From: Prosthecobacter sp.
GTDB lineage: Bacteria; Verrucomicrobiota; Verrucomicrobiia; Verrucomicrobiales; Verrucomicrobiaceae
Reading direction: 5' to 3'
NCBI GenBank assembly: GCA_019186985.1
Contig: JABARQ010000042.1
Location: 1-64,000 of the forward strand
DNA length: 64,000 bases
A program made the translations under genes and the position numbers. Below, piece after piece: positions 35,832 through 45,219 of this stretch. The notes under the pieces are model-generated. The model ran no database searches, was not told the origin of the DNA, and saw only the letters and a list, made by a program, of their open reading frames with translations. Position 1 is the first letter of the stretch. Every line of letters starts with the position of its first letter.

Positions 35832-37112
35832 ATGACGATGCCCCATCCACGGATCACCGCCATCCTCACGTTTTCCCTGGCCGGAAGCCTTCACCTTCAA
35901 GGTGCCGGGCCGGAGGTGAAGGAGACGGCGTTTGAGTTCCGCAAGCCACCCCACAACTACCTCACCCACGAGGCCCGGGACCGCTTTGCCGGACTGCTCA
36001 AGAAGCTGAACTCCGGCGAGGTCAGGCTCGACACTGCGGATGACAAGGCCTTCCTGGCCAGCCTGCTCTCAGCCCTCGACGTGCCCGTCAGCTCCCAGAT
36101 CCTCGTCTTTTCCGCCAGCTCCCTGCAGAGCGAGATCATCAATCCGCGCAATCCGCGCGCCCTCTACTTCAATGAGGACACCTATGTCGGCTTCGTGCCG
36201 GGCGGCAAGGTTGAGGTCATCAGCATGGACCCCACCCATGCCGCCATCTTTTACATCTTCGACCGGCTCCGCCCAGGTGGGGGGCTGCCAGCCATCGCGC
36301 GTTCCGACAAATGCTTCAACTGCCACGCCGGCAACGCCACGCGCCGAGTCCCCGGGCTGATTGCCGAATCCCTCCTGCCCATGGCCAGCGGCGCCAGCCT
36401 GGAAACCTACCGCCGCGACGAACAGGGACATCACATCCCGCTCGACCAGCGCTTCGGCGGCTGGCACCTCACCGGCGGACATCACCTGACCTCGACGCAC
36501 GCCAACCTGATGGGCGTCGCGACCACCGCCGGCCAGTTTGACAAGGTGCCCGCCGAGCCTGGGCAGATGTGGGACATCAACCGCCACCTCCTGCCCACCA
36601 GTGACATCCTGCCCAACCTGCTTCACGAACATCAGCTGGGCTTCGAAAACCGGGTCTTCCACGCCGCTTATGTCATGCGCCAGCTCCTGGCCGACGGCCG
36701 CGGCACCCTGCCCTTCTCCGCCAAGGCCGAGTTTGAAAAAATCGCCGACGAACTGGCCCGCTACATCCTGTTCACCGACGAAGCTGCGCTTCCCAGGGCT
36801 GGCATCGAAGGCGATCCAGCCTTCATGAAGGACTTTGCACGCAACCGAAAGCCCGCCCGCAGCGGGCTCGCCCTGAAGGATCTCGACCTCAAAAGCCGCC
36901 TGTTCAAGCACCGTGCCAGCTACATGCTCTACACCGAGTCCTGGCAGAAGCTGCCCGCCATGCTCAGGGAACGCGTCTACTACAAGATGGCGGAAGGGCT
37001 GCGCGAACAAAACCCAGCCCCGGTCGGCGCCCACATTCCCGTCCAGGAAAAGCTCGCCATCCGCAGCATCCTCAAGGAAACCCTGCCCGGCCTGCCCTCG
37101 TGGTGGAGGTGA
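35832..37112 (+). CDS. Exported CxxCH-containing hypothetical protein
   Basis: A 426-residue protein with a signal peptide and a single CFNCH at 161-165 (Cys161, Cys164, His165), the heme c attachment motif. Unlike normal cytochrome c domains, the motif sits in a large region with many His residues (GGWHLTGGHHLTSTHANLMG near 215-235), which might contribute a second heme ligand or bind another metal. The rest has no recognised fold; similar hypothetical proteins occur in Planctomycetes. Start 35832 is preferred over the open frame from 35754, which lacks a signal sequence. It stands alone and converges with rlmN. Confidence 0.7.
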   Translation: MTMPHPRITAILTFSLAGSLHLQGAGPEVKETAFEFRKPPHNYLTHEARDRFAGLLKKLNSGEVRLDTADDKAFLASLLSALDVPVSSQILVFSASSLQSEIINPRNPRALYFNEDTYVGFVPGGKVEVISMDPTHAAIFYIFDRLRPGGGLPAIARSDKCFNCHAGNATRRVPGLIAESLLPMASGASLETYRRDEQGHHIPLDQRFGGWHLTGGHHLTSTHANLMGVATTAGQFDKVPAEPGQMWDINRHLLPTSDILPNLLHEHQLGFENRVFHAAYVMRQLLADGRGTLPFSAKAEFEKIADELARYILFTDEAALPRAGIEGDPAFMKDFARNRKPARSGLALKDLDLKSRLFKHRASYMLYTESWQKLPAMLRERVYYKMAEGLREQNPAPVGAHIPVQEKLAIRSILKETLPGLPSWWR

Positions 37113-37130
37113 TCATTCAGCGCCCCAGGA

Positions 37131-38216
<1,086 letters not shown>

Positions 38217-38248
38217 GGAGGCTCAACGGCGGCGGGTCAGCGGACGCA

Positions 38249-40135
38249 TCATTGACGCGCCACCAGCTTCAGACGGAACTTCTCGACCGCAGCCTTGATC
38301 AGCGGGTCGTTTTGAAAATCCCCCTCAGCTGCGGCAGGGACGGCCTCCGTGGCTGCGACGGCCGAGGCCGCAGGCGCCGCTGCGGCAGCCCTGGCAGGCT
38401 CCGCCCTGGGCTCGGCCGCAAGCTCGGGCTTCGGCGGCGGGGCGTCGAGCAGGTCAAAGCTCATCTCGCTGGCCATCGGAGGCGCCAGCGAAGCATCAAG
38501 CACGAATTCAAACTTCACCGTCGTCCCCAGGATCTCCTCAGCGACCGACTCCAGGTATTTCTTTTGGTTATCCCGGTTCAGGCTGTCCCTGGCATGAGCC
38601 TCCGTGGTGGGAAAGCCAACCTTCATGACGCTCCTGGCAAACGAAAGCACGGTGCCGATTTTCAGCCAGCTGACGATCAGGGCGCGCCGTTCCTGGATCA
38701 CGGCGGTGAAGTCCGCCCAGAACTGCTCAAGATTCACCTCGGACGGAGGTGCAGCAGGCTCGGCGGCCCGGACGGAAGGCGCCGCCTCAGGTGCAGGAAC
38801 AGGCACGGGTATCGGGGCCGGAGCTGGCTCGGGTTTCTGCTCCACGAAACGGGCTGCGGCAACCAAAGGCTCAGGGGCAGATCGTGCCTCGGGTGCGGCC
38901 ACAACAGCCTCCGCACTCCTCGGCGCACGTTCCACCGCCGGAGCGGCCGCACGCGCCGTGGTCACCTGCGGAGGGCGCGGCATCACTTTGGGGACCGGGC
39001 CTCCGGGGCCGCTGTCCAGAGCTTCAATCACATCACTCAGGCTGACTTCATTCAGATGCTGCACGGCCTGGATGACGCCAAGTTCCAGGTGCAGCCGCTT
39101 GTTCGTCGCCCAGCGCATCCGGGCGTCCACCTCGGCCAGTCCGTCCACAATGCGCAGAAGCTGCTCCGTCGTCGCCATCTGGCTCTGCGCCGCCACGCGC
39201 TCGGCGATCTCCGGCTCCAGGTCCTCGGCGCCGGCCTCAGGATCGGCCTGGCTGACGAGCAACGTACGAAAATGCTGGATCAGGTCGGCCAGCAGCTTGC
39301 CCAGGTCCTTGCCGGACTCGCTGGTGTCATGCACGGCCTGCAACGCCGCCACAGTGTCACTTTCCAAAATCTGCTGCGCCAGCTGCACCACCGTCTGCAT
39401 GGCGGTGAAGCCAAAGATGTCGAGCACGTCCTGCTCGCAGATCTTGCTGCCGCAGAATGCCACAAGCTGGTCGAGCATCGACTGTGCGTCGCGCATGCCG
39501 CCGTCCGCCCCCTTGCCGATGGCAAAGGCGGCCTTTTCGTCCAGGTCCACCCCCTCCAGCTTCGCAATGTGCAGCAGGTGGCGGGCGATCACATTCAGGG
39601 GGATGCGGCGCAGGTCAAAACGCTGGCAGCGGCTGATGATCGTCGGCAGGATCTTGTTCGCCTCGGTGGTGGCGAAGATGAACTTCACATGCGGAGGAGG
39701 CTCCTCCAGGGTCTTCAGCAGCGCGTTGAAGGCGGAGGCCGAGAGCATGTGCACCTCGTCGATGTAATAGATCTTATAACGGCATCTGGCCGGGGCGTAC
39801 TTGACGCTTTCCCGCAGGTCCCTGACCTGGTCCACGCCGTTGTTGCTGGCACCGTCGATCTCCAGCACATCCAGGCAGTTGCCCTCGGCGATCTCCTTGC
39901 ACAGGGGATCCTCGGGATCGAAGTCGATGCTCGGCCCGCCCGGGCAGTTGAGCGCCTTGGCAAAGATGCGTGCCGTGGAGGTCTTGCCGGTGCCGCGCGG
40001 CCCGACGAACAGGTAGGCATGGGCCAGCCGGTCCTGGGCGATGGCGTTCCGCAGGGTACGCACGACATGTTCCTGGCCGAGCACGTCGGCGAAGGTCTTG
40101 GGACGATATTTGCGGGCAAAAACCTGGTAGCTCAC
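38249..40135 (-). CDS. dnaX: DNA polymerase III subunit gamma/tau
   Basis: A 628-residue AAA+ clamp-loader subunit. The Walker A GPRGTGKT is at 45-52, IDGASNNGVDQVRDLRE is the strongly conserved family segment, YIDEVHMLS is Walker B, and the sensor-1 FATTEANK follows. A zinc-binding Cys cluster lies between (ALNCPGG to GNCLD). After residue 370 there is a long Ala/Pro-rich linker and a C-terminal tau-like domain. In-frame internal frameshifting to make gamma could not be recognised. No recR or YbaB gene is nearby, although they often accompany dnaX. Confidence 0.95.
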   Translation of the reverse strand: MSYQVFARKYRPKTFADVLGQEHVVRTLRNAIAQDRLAHAYLFVGPRGTGKTSTARIFAKALNCPGGPSIDFDPEDPLCKEIAEGNCLDVLEIDGASNNGVDQVRDLRESVKYAPARCRYKIYYIDEVHMLSASAFNALLKTLEEPPPHVKFIFATTEANKILPTIISRCQRFDLRRIPLNVIARHLLHIAKLEGVDLDEKAAFAIGKGADGGMRDAQSMLDQLVAFCGSKICEQDVLDIFGFTAMQTVVQLAQQILESDTVAALQAVHDTSESGKDLGKLLADLIQHFRTLLVSQADPEAGAEDLEPEIAERVAAQSQMATTEQLLRIVDGLAEVDARMRWATNKRLHLELGVIQAVQHLNEVSLSDVIEALDSGPGGPVPKVMPRPPQVTTARAAAPAVERAPRSAEAVVAAPEARSAPEPLVAAARFVEQKPEPAPAPIPVPVPAPEAAPSVRAAEPAAPPSEVNLEQFWADFTAVIQERRALIVSWLKIGTVLSFARSVMKVGFPTTEAHARDSLNRDNQKKYLESVAEEILGTTVKFEFVLDASLAPPMASEMSFDLLDAPPPKPELAAEPRAEPARAAAAAPAASAVAATEAVPAAAEGDFQNDPLIKAAVEKFRLKLVARQ

Positions 40136-40319
40136 GGCCGGAGACTAGGCCGCGTTTTCCTGCTGGCAATGGAGCATTCACACGCTGCGTCACTTCATCC
40201 ACCTCCCCTCAAAAGCCGGCTCCAGCGGCCGCACCCGTCCAGCCCCCGCCAGGGCTGAGAGGAAAAGACCAATTTCGGGTGAGCGGCGAACACCATGCAG
40301 CATTTGGCTGAATTTGTGC

Positions 40320-40343
40320 GTAACATCCACCGACTCAGTCCGT
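40320..40343 (+). promoter_or_regulatory. Candidate ECF-type promoter, GTAACA-N14-CCGT
   Basis: The sequence contains AAC-N16-CGT, the spacing of ECF sigma -35/-10 boxes, 16 bases ahead of the first gene of the copper island. The same arrangement (TAACA, 14 bases, CCGTG) occurs at 47990-48013 ahead of the copper ATPase gene. Confidence 0.5.
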
Positions 40344-40359
40344 GTGCCTGTTCGAGTCC

Positions 40360-40731
40360 ATGAACTGCCCTCGCTCCATCATCCTCCTTTTCACGCTGCT
40401 GGCGCAGATCTGGCCAGCCCAGGCGGTGATGAATGCAGGCGGCCGTCCTGAGACTTGTGAGATGGGCTGTTGCTTGGCCATGGCTGAACCTGGCATGAGC
40501 GCCTGCGGCTGCCTGGATGAACCCTCCACAGCTCCGGTGAATCCCGCCGCACCCACGTCAGCTGATGATCGGTTGATCTCGCCAAGGGTGTTGTGGACGA
40601 CCCAGGAGCCCCTGTCGCCATCACGTCCCGCCCGGGAGCTTCGGGCGGCGCATCAGAATCCCGCTGAGAATGGAGCCTGTCGGCAGCCGCATGTCCGGCG
40701 GACGGTGCTGTTCTGCTCCCTGCTGAACTGA
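40360..40731 (+). CDS. Small exported Cys-rich protein of the copper island
   Basis: A 123-residue protein with a signal peptide (MNCPRSIILLFTLLAQIWPAQA). The mature part has a dense cysteine patch CEMGCCLAMAEPGMSACGC including several Met residues, a composition suited to Cu(I) binding. The C-terminal half is Pro/Arg-rich and featureless. It is the first gene after the candidate ECF promoter, 102 bases before the multicopper oxidase gene, so a periplasmic copper-binding role is inferred. No family recognised. An upstream in-frame GTG at 40342 would add six residues to the signal peptide. Confidence 0.62.
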   Translation: MNCPRSIILLFTLLAQIWPAQAVMNAGGRPETCEMGCCLAMAEPGMSACGCLDEPSTAPVNPAAPTSADDRLISPRVLWTTQEPLSPSRPARELRAAHQNPAENGACRQPHVRRTVLFCSLLN

Positions 40732-40833
40732 GTCGGCGTCCTCCAAGGACCCATCATGCCCACGCATCGCAGCCCTTCAGGGGAGGTGTGCGCCCATGGG
40801 CCGGTTTTCAAAACCTTCAACGACTCACCTGCC

Positions 40834-42945
40834 ATGAAACGATCCAGCCTTTTTTCAGCCTTCCTCCTGCCAGCCACCCTTCTCGCCTGCGACACCTGCG
40901 GCAGAGGCGCCCCGAGCCCCGGCGGCCGGATGGTCGAACATGACCTCCACATTGCCGAACAGCACCTGAGCCCGGCCGGGAAACGTGTGCGTGCCCTCAC
41001 CATCAACGGAACCATGCCGGGCCCCACCCTGCGCTTCCAAGAAGGCGACATCGCACGGATCCGGGTTCACAACGACCTCCGGAACGAGGAGACCTCGACC
41101 CACTGGCACGGTCTGCTCCTGCCTAATGAACAGGATGGCGTGCCATATGTGACCACGCCCCCGATCCTGCCCGGGGCCGTTCACACCTTTGAATTCCCGC
41201 TGCGCCATGCCGGCACCTACTGGTTTCATTCCCACACCCATCTCCAGGAGCAGGGCGGCGTCTTCGGCAGCATCGTGGTCGAGCCACGGGACGGCGAACC
41301 CGTGAAGGCTGACAGGGAGCAGGTCCTGGTGCTGTCCGACTGGACCAACTACGACCCGATGGAGGTACTGCGCATGCTCATGCGCGGCAGTGATTACTTC
41401 GGCATCCTGCGCAACAACTCCCAGAGCATCCTCGGCGCCTGGAGGCGCGGCATGCTGAAGGAGTATTTCCAACGCGAATGGGACCGCCTGCCGCCCATGG
41501 ACATCTCGGACGTGGGCTACCATGCCTTCCTCATCAACGGCCTCCCGCAGACACGCATCGAAGGCAGGCCTGGGGAGCGCGTCCGGCTCCGGGTGATCAA
41601 CGCCAGCGCCGCCACCTATTTCTACCTGCACTCCAGCGCCGGCCCCATGACGATCATCGCCGCCGACGGCCCCGCCGTTGAGCCGGTGAAGGTGAACCGC
41701 TTCCTCATGGCCATCGCCGAAACCTACGACCTTCTCATCACCATTCCCGCCAGCGGCGAATTTGAGCTGCGCGCCACCAGCCAGGACGGCAGCGGCCATG
41801 CCTCCGCCTTTTTCGGCCAGGGGGCCTCTCATCCCGCCGACGACCCTCCCAGACCCAACCTTTATCAGATGGACCAGATGCTGAACCTCGCCCTTGAGGA
41901 GCAGGAGGACGACCCCCGTGCCTCGCTCCGGCTTGACCGGCCCGGCTCGCCCTACCGCCTGCTGAAGGCGGTGAAGGACACCACGCTGCCAGCCGGCCTG
42001 CCACGCCGCAGGATCACCCTGCATCTCACGGGCGACATGAACCGGTACATCTGGAGCTTTGACGGCAGGACGATCGCCCAGGAACCCTTCATCAAGATCC
42101 GGAAGGGGGAGATCATCGAGCTTGAGCTCATCAACGACAGCATGATGCATCATCCCATCCACCTTCATGGACATTTCTTCCGCCTGTTGATGGGAAACGG
42201 CGCACGCTCACCCCTGAAGCATACCGTCGATGTCCCGCCGATGAGCAGCCGGCTCGTGGAGTTCGAGGCCAATGAGGAAAAGGACTGGATGTTTCACTGC
42301 CATATCCTCTACCACATGATGAGCGGCATGGCGCGCGTGTTCCGCTATGAGCAGGAAGCCGGGGCTCCGGCTGTCGGCGCTCATGCCCCCCAGGCTCCGG
42401 CCTCCCCCGCAGAGCATCGCCGTCAGCACACGGGCGGCCTTGGCGAACACGCCCATGACATGAGCCACGTCTGGGGGGCGGCCTCCATCCAGAGCCAGAT
42501 GAGCAGCGGCCTGCTGACGTGGATGAACCCCAGGAACAACGTGCTGCTGTCCTGGGAGGTCGGCTGGGGACAATCCGATCAAGCCGAGCATGAGGTTGAC
42601 CTGACCTATCAGCGCTACCTGGACATGAACTTCCAGGCTTATGCCGGCTACCGCCTGGCGGACCATGGAGGCGGCGACCGCCCCATCGCCGGATTCAACT
42701 ACCGCCTGCCCCTCATGATCCTTTCGGACGTCACGGTGGACGGCCGGGGCAACGGCCGCTTCCAGCTCTCCAAACGCCTCCAGATCACTTCACGCCTGGG
42801 CGTTGCCGGTTACGCCTTTTACGACACCGGCAGCCATCTCGAATGGAGCGCCGCCGCCGATTACACGCTCACCCGATCCACCTCCCTCAGCATCTCCTAT
42901 CACAGCGATTACGGCCTCGGCGCCGGACTGCTTCTCCGTTTTTGA
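40834..42945 (+). CDS. Multicopper oxidase (CopA-like) fused to CopB-like outer-membrane barrel
   Basis: A 703-residue exported protein. Residues 30-510 are a three-domain multicopper oxidase with all four copper-binding blocks: HWH at 90-92, HSH at 132-134, HPIHLHGH at 440-447 and HCHILYHMMSGM at 488-499 (type 1 Cys489, Met499). It likely oxidises Cu(I) to Cu(II), as CopA/CueO do. After an Ala/Pro/His linker, residues about 535-703 form a separate domain of alternating strands (VLLSWEVGWGQ, FQAYAGYRLAD, SLSISYHSDYG) ending LLLRF, which resembles the CopB/PcoB outer-membrane barrel with its terminal Phe. In known pco/cop operons these are two proteins. The signal LLAC may be a lipobox (Cys19). 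Confidence 0.88.
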   Translation: MKRSSLFSAFLLPATLLACDTCGRGAPSPGGRMVEHDLHIAEQHLSPAGKRVRALTINGTMPGPTLRFQEGDIARIRVHNDLRNEETSTHWHGLLLPNEQDGVPYVTTPPILPGAVHTFEFPLRHAGTYWFHSHTHLQEQGGVFGSIVVEPRDGEPVKADREQVLVLSDWTNYDPMEVLRMLMRGSDYFGILRNNSQSILGAWRRGMLKEYFQREWDRLPPMDISDVGYHAFLINGLPQTRIEGRPGERVRLRVINASAATYFYLHSSAGPMTIIAADGPAVEPVKVNRFLMAIAETYDLLITIPASGEFELRATSQDGSGHASAFFGQGASHPADDPPRPNLYQMDQMLNLALEEQEDDPRASLRLDRPGSPYRLLKAVKDTTLPAGLPRRRITLHLTGDMNRYIWSFDGRTIAQEPFIKIRKGEIIELELINDSMMHHPIHLHGHFFRLLMGNGARSPLKHTVDVPPMSSRLVEFEANEEKDWMFHCHILYHMMSGMARVFRYEQEAGAPAVGAHAPQAPASPAEHRRQHTGGLGEHAHDMSHVWGAASIQSQMSSGLLTWMNPRNNVLLSWEVGWGQSDQAEHEVDLTYQRYLDMNFQAYAGYRLADHGGGDRPIAGFNYRLPLMILSDVTVDGRGNGRFQLSKRLQITSRLGVAGYAFYDTGSHLEWSAAADYTLTRSTSLSISYHSDYGLGAGLLLRF

Positions 42946-42994
42946 AGGCACAAGCCCTCGAATAAAACACAACACCCCAAACCCACCCCACATC

Positions 42995-43222
42995 ATGAAA
43001 ACACTCGTCACCACCCTCCTGTTCAGCCTCGCCTCCGCCGCCCTGGCCGCCGACAAGCCCTATCCGCTCGACACCTGCATCGTCAGCGGCAACAAGCTCG
43101 GCACCATGGGCAAGGTCGTTGTCAGGTCCCACGAAGGCCAGGAGATCAAGTTCTGCTGCAAGCCCTGCGTGAAGAAGTTCGACGCCAATCCCGCCAAGTA
43201 TCTGTCCAGGCTGAAGAAGTAG
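42995..43222 (+). CDS. Small exported YHS/TRASH-like metal-binding protein
   Basis: A 75-residue protein with a signal peptide (MKTLVTTLLFSLASAALA). The mature 57 residues contain YPLDTCIVSGNKLG and IKFCCKPCVKKFDANPAKY, the layout of YHS/TRASH domains, in which one early Cys and a CCxxC cluster bind a metal. Such domains are found in copper chaperones and P-type ATPases. The final residues (KYLSRLKK) follow the usual end of the domain. It lies 49 bases after the multicopper oxidase gene and is probably the last gene of that transcript. Confidence 0.82.
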   Translation: MKTLVTTLLFSLASAALAADKPYPLDTCIVSGNKLGTMGKVVVRSHEGQEIKFCCKPCVKKFDANPAKYLSRLKK

Positions 43223-43312
43223 GCGGGCCTGGCCTTGCTGCCTTTATTGCGCTGTTCTGCGCCTGCCTTGCGCCGTCACCACGGTGGCAGGGCACGGTCG
43301 CAGGATTTCAGA

Positions 43313-43337
43313 GGGTTTGGCGTGTGAAAGGTGTTTG
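43313..43337 (+). promoter_or_regulatory. Shared motif GGGTTTG-N9-AGGTGTTTG, copy 1
   Basis: A 25-base bipartite motif ends 46 bases before the start codon of the cnrY-like gene. An identical pair with the same 9-base spacer occurs at 44794-44818, 47 bases before the next transcript. The constant distance to the ATG suggests a promoter or operator. Confidence 0.5.
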
Positions 43338-43383
43338 TCTGATCGTCCCCACGGTGGAAAAGCACCCCCCTACACCACCCTTT

Positions 43384-43707
43384 ATGAACGACGACGAACT
43401 TCACCGCATCCTCTGTCGTGCAACAGCACGGAGCAGCCTGCCGGACACGTTCAACCGCGAGGTCTGGCACCGCATTGAGGCCGAGGAATCCATCTCCCTT
43501 GGGGCATGCCTCCGCCAGCTGTGCCAGAGGTTCTTCACCCTGCTCGCGCACCCATGTACCGGAGGGGCGGCCATCCTTGCCAGCATGGCTCTGGGAGCCT
43601 GGCTCGGTGTTCAGACAGCAGAAGCAGAGCCTCCCCTTGACGGCGCCTCAGCCTACCTCCGCTCCATTGACCCGCTGAAGGGCCACCCCAAGGAGGTCCG
43701 GCCGTGA
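43384..43707 (+). CDS. Putative membrane anti-sigma factor (CnrY-like position)
   Basis: A 107-residue protein with a cytoplasmic N-terminus (DDELHRILCRATARSSLPDTFNREVWHRIE) and one membrane helix (about 60-78, TGGAAILASMALGAWLGV), leaving about 28 residues in the periplasm. This topology, the size and the position directly before a periplasmic sensor and an ECF sigma match CnrY, the anti-sigma factor of Cupriavidus cobalt-nickel resistance. The N-terminal LPDTFNREVW helix is of the kind that wraps ECF sigmas, but sequence identity to CnrY is not claimed. The stop overlaps the GTG of the next gene (GTGA). Confidence 0.65.
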   Translation: MNDDELHRILCRATARSSLPDTFNREVWHRIEAEESISLGACLRQLCQRFFTLLAHPCTGGAAILASMALGAWLGVQTAEAEPPLDGASAYLRSIDPLKGHPKEVRP

Positions 43708-44180
43708 GAAAAGGCCAGTTCATCCTGCTGATCGCCCTGATGCTTGGCATCTGCATGTTTTTCTGCGCCCGCATGCTGCAGCGGCCACACGCCGGGGAAG
43801 CCCCCCCCTGGGAAGACCAGATCATGCTGCCGGAGCTGAAATGGCTGCGGGAACGACTGGGGCTGGATGAGCGGCAGTTCGCCCGCGTTCAGGAGCTGCA
43901 TGTGTCCTACCGTCCCAGGTGCCGTGAACTCTGCCAGCGGATCAGCCACGCGGAAGAATCCCTCATGCAAGTCCTCAGCGACCCCGGGAAGGATGCCACC
44001 GAAGCACTTCAGGAGGCCGCTTCCGTCAGGCTTGAATGCCAGAAAGCGATGCTGGACCACATCCGGCAGACAGCCGCCTGCATGGATCCCCAGCAGGCCA
44101 AGGACTATTTCAACACCGTGCTGCCGCACTTCCTGGGAATCCGGCACTGCTGCGAGCTGGAACCCCGGCCATCCAACTGA
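43704..44180 (+). CDS. Periplasmic metal sensor, CnrX/ZraP-like
   Basis: A 158-residue protein with one N-terminal membrane anchor (about 6-26) and an all-helical periplasmic domain. LKWLRERLGLDERQFARVQELH is the first long helix of Spy/CpxP/ZraP/CnrX-type proteins, and a second helix pair holds MLDHIRQTAACM, with His and Met placed like CnrX metal ligands. The Cys-Cys pair near the C-terminus (RHCCEL) is extra. The start is GTG at 43704, overlapping the upstream stop, with a strong AGGAGG at 43691-43696. Probably senses a metal and releases the ECF sigma through the membrane partner. Confidence 0.75.
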   Translation: MRKGQFILLIALMLGICMFFCARMLQRPHAGEAPPWEDQIMLPELKWLRERLGLDERQFARVQELHVSYRPRCRELCQRISHAEESLMQVLSDPGKDATEALQEAASVRLECQKAMLDHIRQTAACMDPQQAKDYFNTVLPHFLGIRHCCELEPRPSN

Positions 44181-44185
44181 GCCCG

Positions 44186-44752
44186 ATGTCAGACACCCCT
44201 CCCGACGCCGACCACCTTGCCATGCAGCGGCTTGCCTCAGGCGATGACACCGCCCTGAACGAGATCATGAACCGGTGGAAGGAGAAGGTGGCCGGCTTTG
44301 TGCAGCGCATGACAGGAGATGCTGAAACAGCGGCTGATCTTGCCATGGAAACCTTTGTCCGGATCTATCAGCACCGGCATTCCTACCAGGCGAACGCCGC
44401 CTTTGCCACCTACCTGTTCCGCATTGCGACGAACCTCACCCGCAACCACCTGCGCTGGCAGCGCCGTCACCCCTCGGCCTCCATTGACGATGCGCGCCTG
44501 ACCGTGGAAACCCAGCAGGGAGAGCTGCCATCCGATGCTGACGCTGGCCTGAGGGAACGCCTGACCATCGTTGAAAAGGCCATCAGCGCACTGCCACCGG
44601 ACCTGAGGGAAGCCATTCTGCTCTTCACCTACGAGGACATGAGCTACGCTGAGATCGCCAGAACCTCCCGCTGCAGCATCAAGGCCGTGGAAACACGCAT
44701 CTACCGGGCTCGCCAGATCCTCAAGTCGCTGCTTAAAGATTCAGGCTTTTAG
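44186..44752 (+). CDS. ECF RNA polymerase sigma factor (CnrH-like position)
   Basis: A 188-residue sigma-70 family factor with regions 2 and 4. Region 2 runs from GDDTALNEIMNRWKEKV to FATYLFRIATNLTRNHLRWQRR (2.4), and region 4 contains LPPDLREAILLFTYEDMSY and AEIARTSRCSIKAVETRIYRAR, the -35-binding helix-turn-helix. It is the third gene of a Y-X-H-like set, 5 bases after the sensor gene, so sigma, sensor and anti-sigma are made together. Likely targets are promoters inside the same island (see the motifs at 40320, 43313, 44794 and 47989). The distal stretch to 44866 has no terminator. Confidence 0.9.
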   Translation: MSDTPPDADHLAMQRLASGDDTALNEIMNRWKEKVAGFVQRMTGDAETAADLAMETFVRIYQHRHSYQANAAFATYLFRIATNLTRNHLRWQRRHPSASIDDARLTVETQQGELPSDADAGLRERLTIVEKAISALPPDLREAILLFTYEDMSYAEIARTSRCSIKAVETRIYRARQILKSLLKDSGF

Positions 44753-44793
44753 AACATCTTTGCTCACCGGCGCGCCTGTATTGGCATCTTTCA

Positions 44794-44818
44794 GGGTTTG
44801 AATCCGGGCAGGTGTTTG
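44794..44818 (+). promoter_or_regulatory. Shared motif GGGTTTG-N9-AGGTGTTTG, copy 2
   Basis: Same bipartite motif as at 43313-43337, with a 9-base spacer of different sequence. Both copies are preceded by TTTCAG. This copy ends 47 bases before the Cys-rich lipoprotein start. Confidence 0.5.
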
Positions 44819-44865
44819 ACGTGAGAAGGCAGGTCACCTGCCTCAACTCAAACCTAAACACCACC

Positions 44866-45159
44866 ATGAAAACGAAACTCGCCCGCCTCATCCTCCCAAG
44901 CCTCGTCAGCCTCGGCGCCCTGGCGCTGTCATCCTGTCAGAGCCAGGGTCCGACATCCGCCATCGCCTGTTCAAAGTGCCAGACGGTCTGGGTCAAGACC
45001 GGCAGCTCAAGCGGCAAGGGCAACCCTGTCGTCCTGAAATCGACCGCCGCCATGAACTGCCCGGACTGTGAGAACAAGGCCACCCCCTTCTTCAAGGGCA
45101 TGACCGTCAACACGCACACCTGCAAATCCTGCGGCGGAACCATGTTTCACTGCAAGTAA
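44866..45159 (+). CDS. Cys-rich lipoprotein of the copper island
   Basis: A 97-residue protein with a lipoprotein signal (SLGALALSSC, lipidated Cys). The mature part holds three CxxC pairs (CSKC, CPDC, CKSC) and a final Cys near the C-terminus, the pattern of a zinc-ribbon or copper-thiolate domain; MFHCK ends the protein. It starts 47 bases after the shared motif at 44794, and it is probably under the same control as the cnrYXH-like genes. Metal scavenging in the periplasm is inferred. No named family recognised. Confidence 0.8.
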   Translation: MKTKLARLILPSLVSLGALALSSCQSQGPTSAIACSKCQTVWVKTGSSSGKGNPVVLKSTAAMNCPDCENKATPFFKGMTVNTHTCKSCGGTMFHCK

Positions 45160-45165
45160 CCTTTT

Positions 45166-45200
45166 CCAGGCTCCGGAACGGATGTCCTTCCGGAGCCTGG
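45166..45200 (+). terminator. Strong hairpin without T-run
   Basis: A perfect 13-base-pair stem (45166-45178 with 45188-45200) and 9-base loop lie 6 bases past the Cys-rich lipoprotein stop. There is no T-run on either strand, so it may be an RNA-processing or partial-termination site between two lipoprotein genes. Confidence 0.5.
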
Positions 45201-45219
45201 GCAAACCATTCACCCCACC

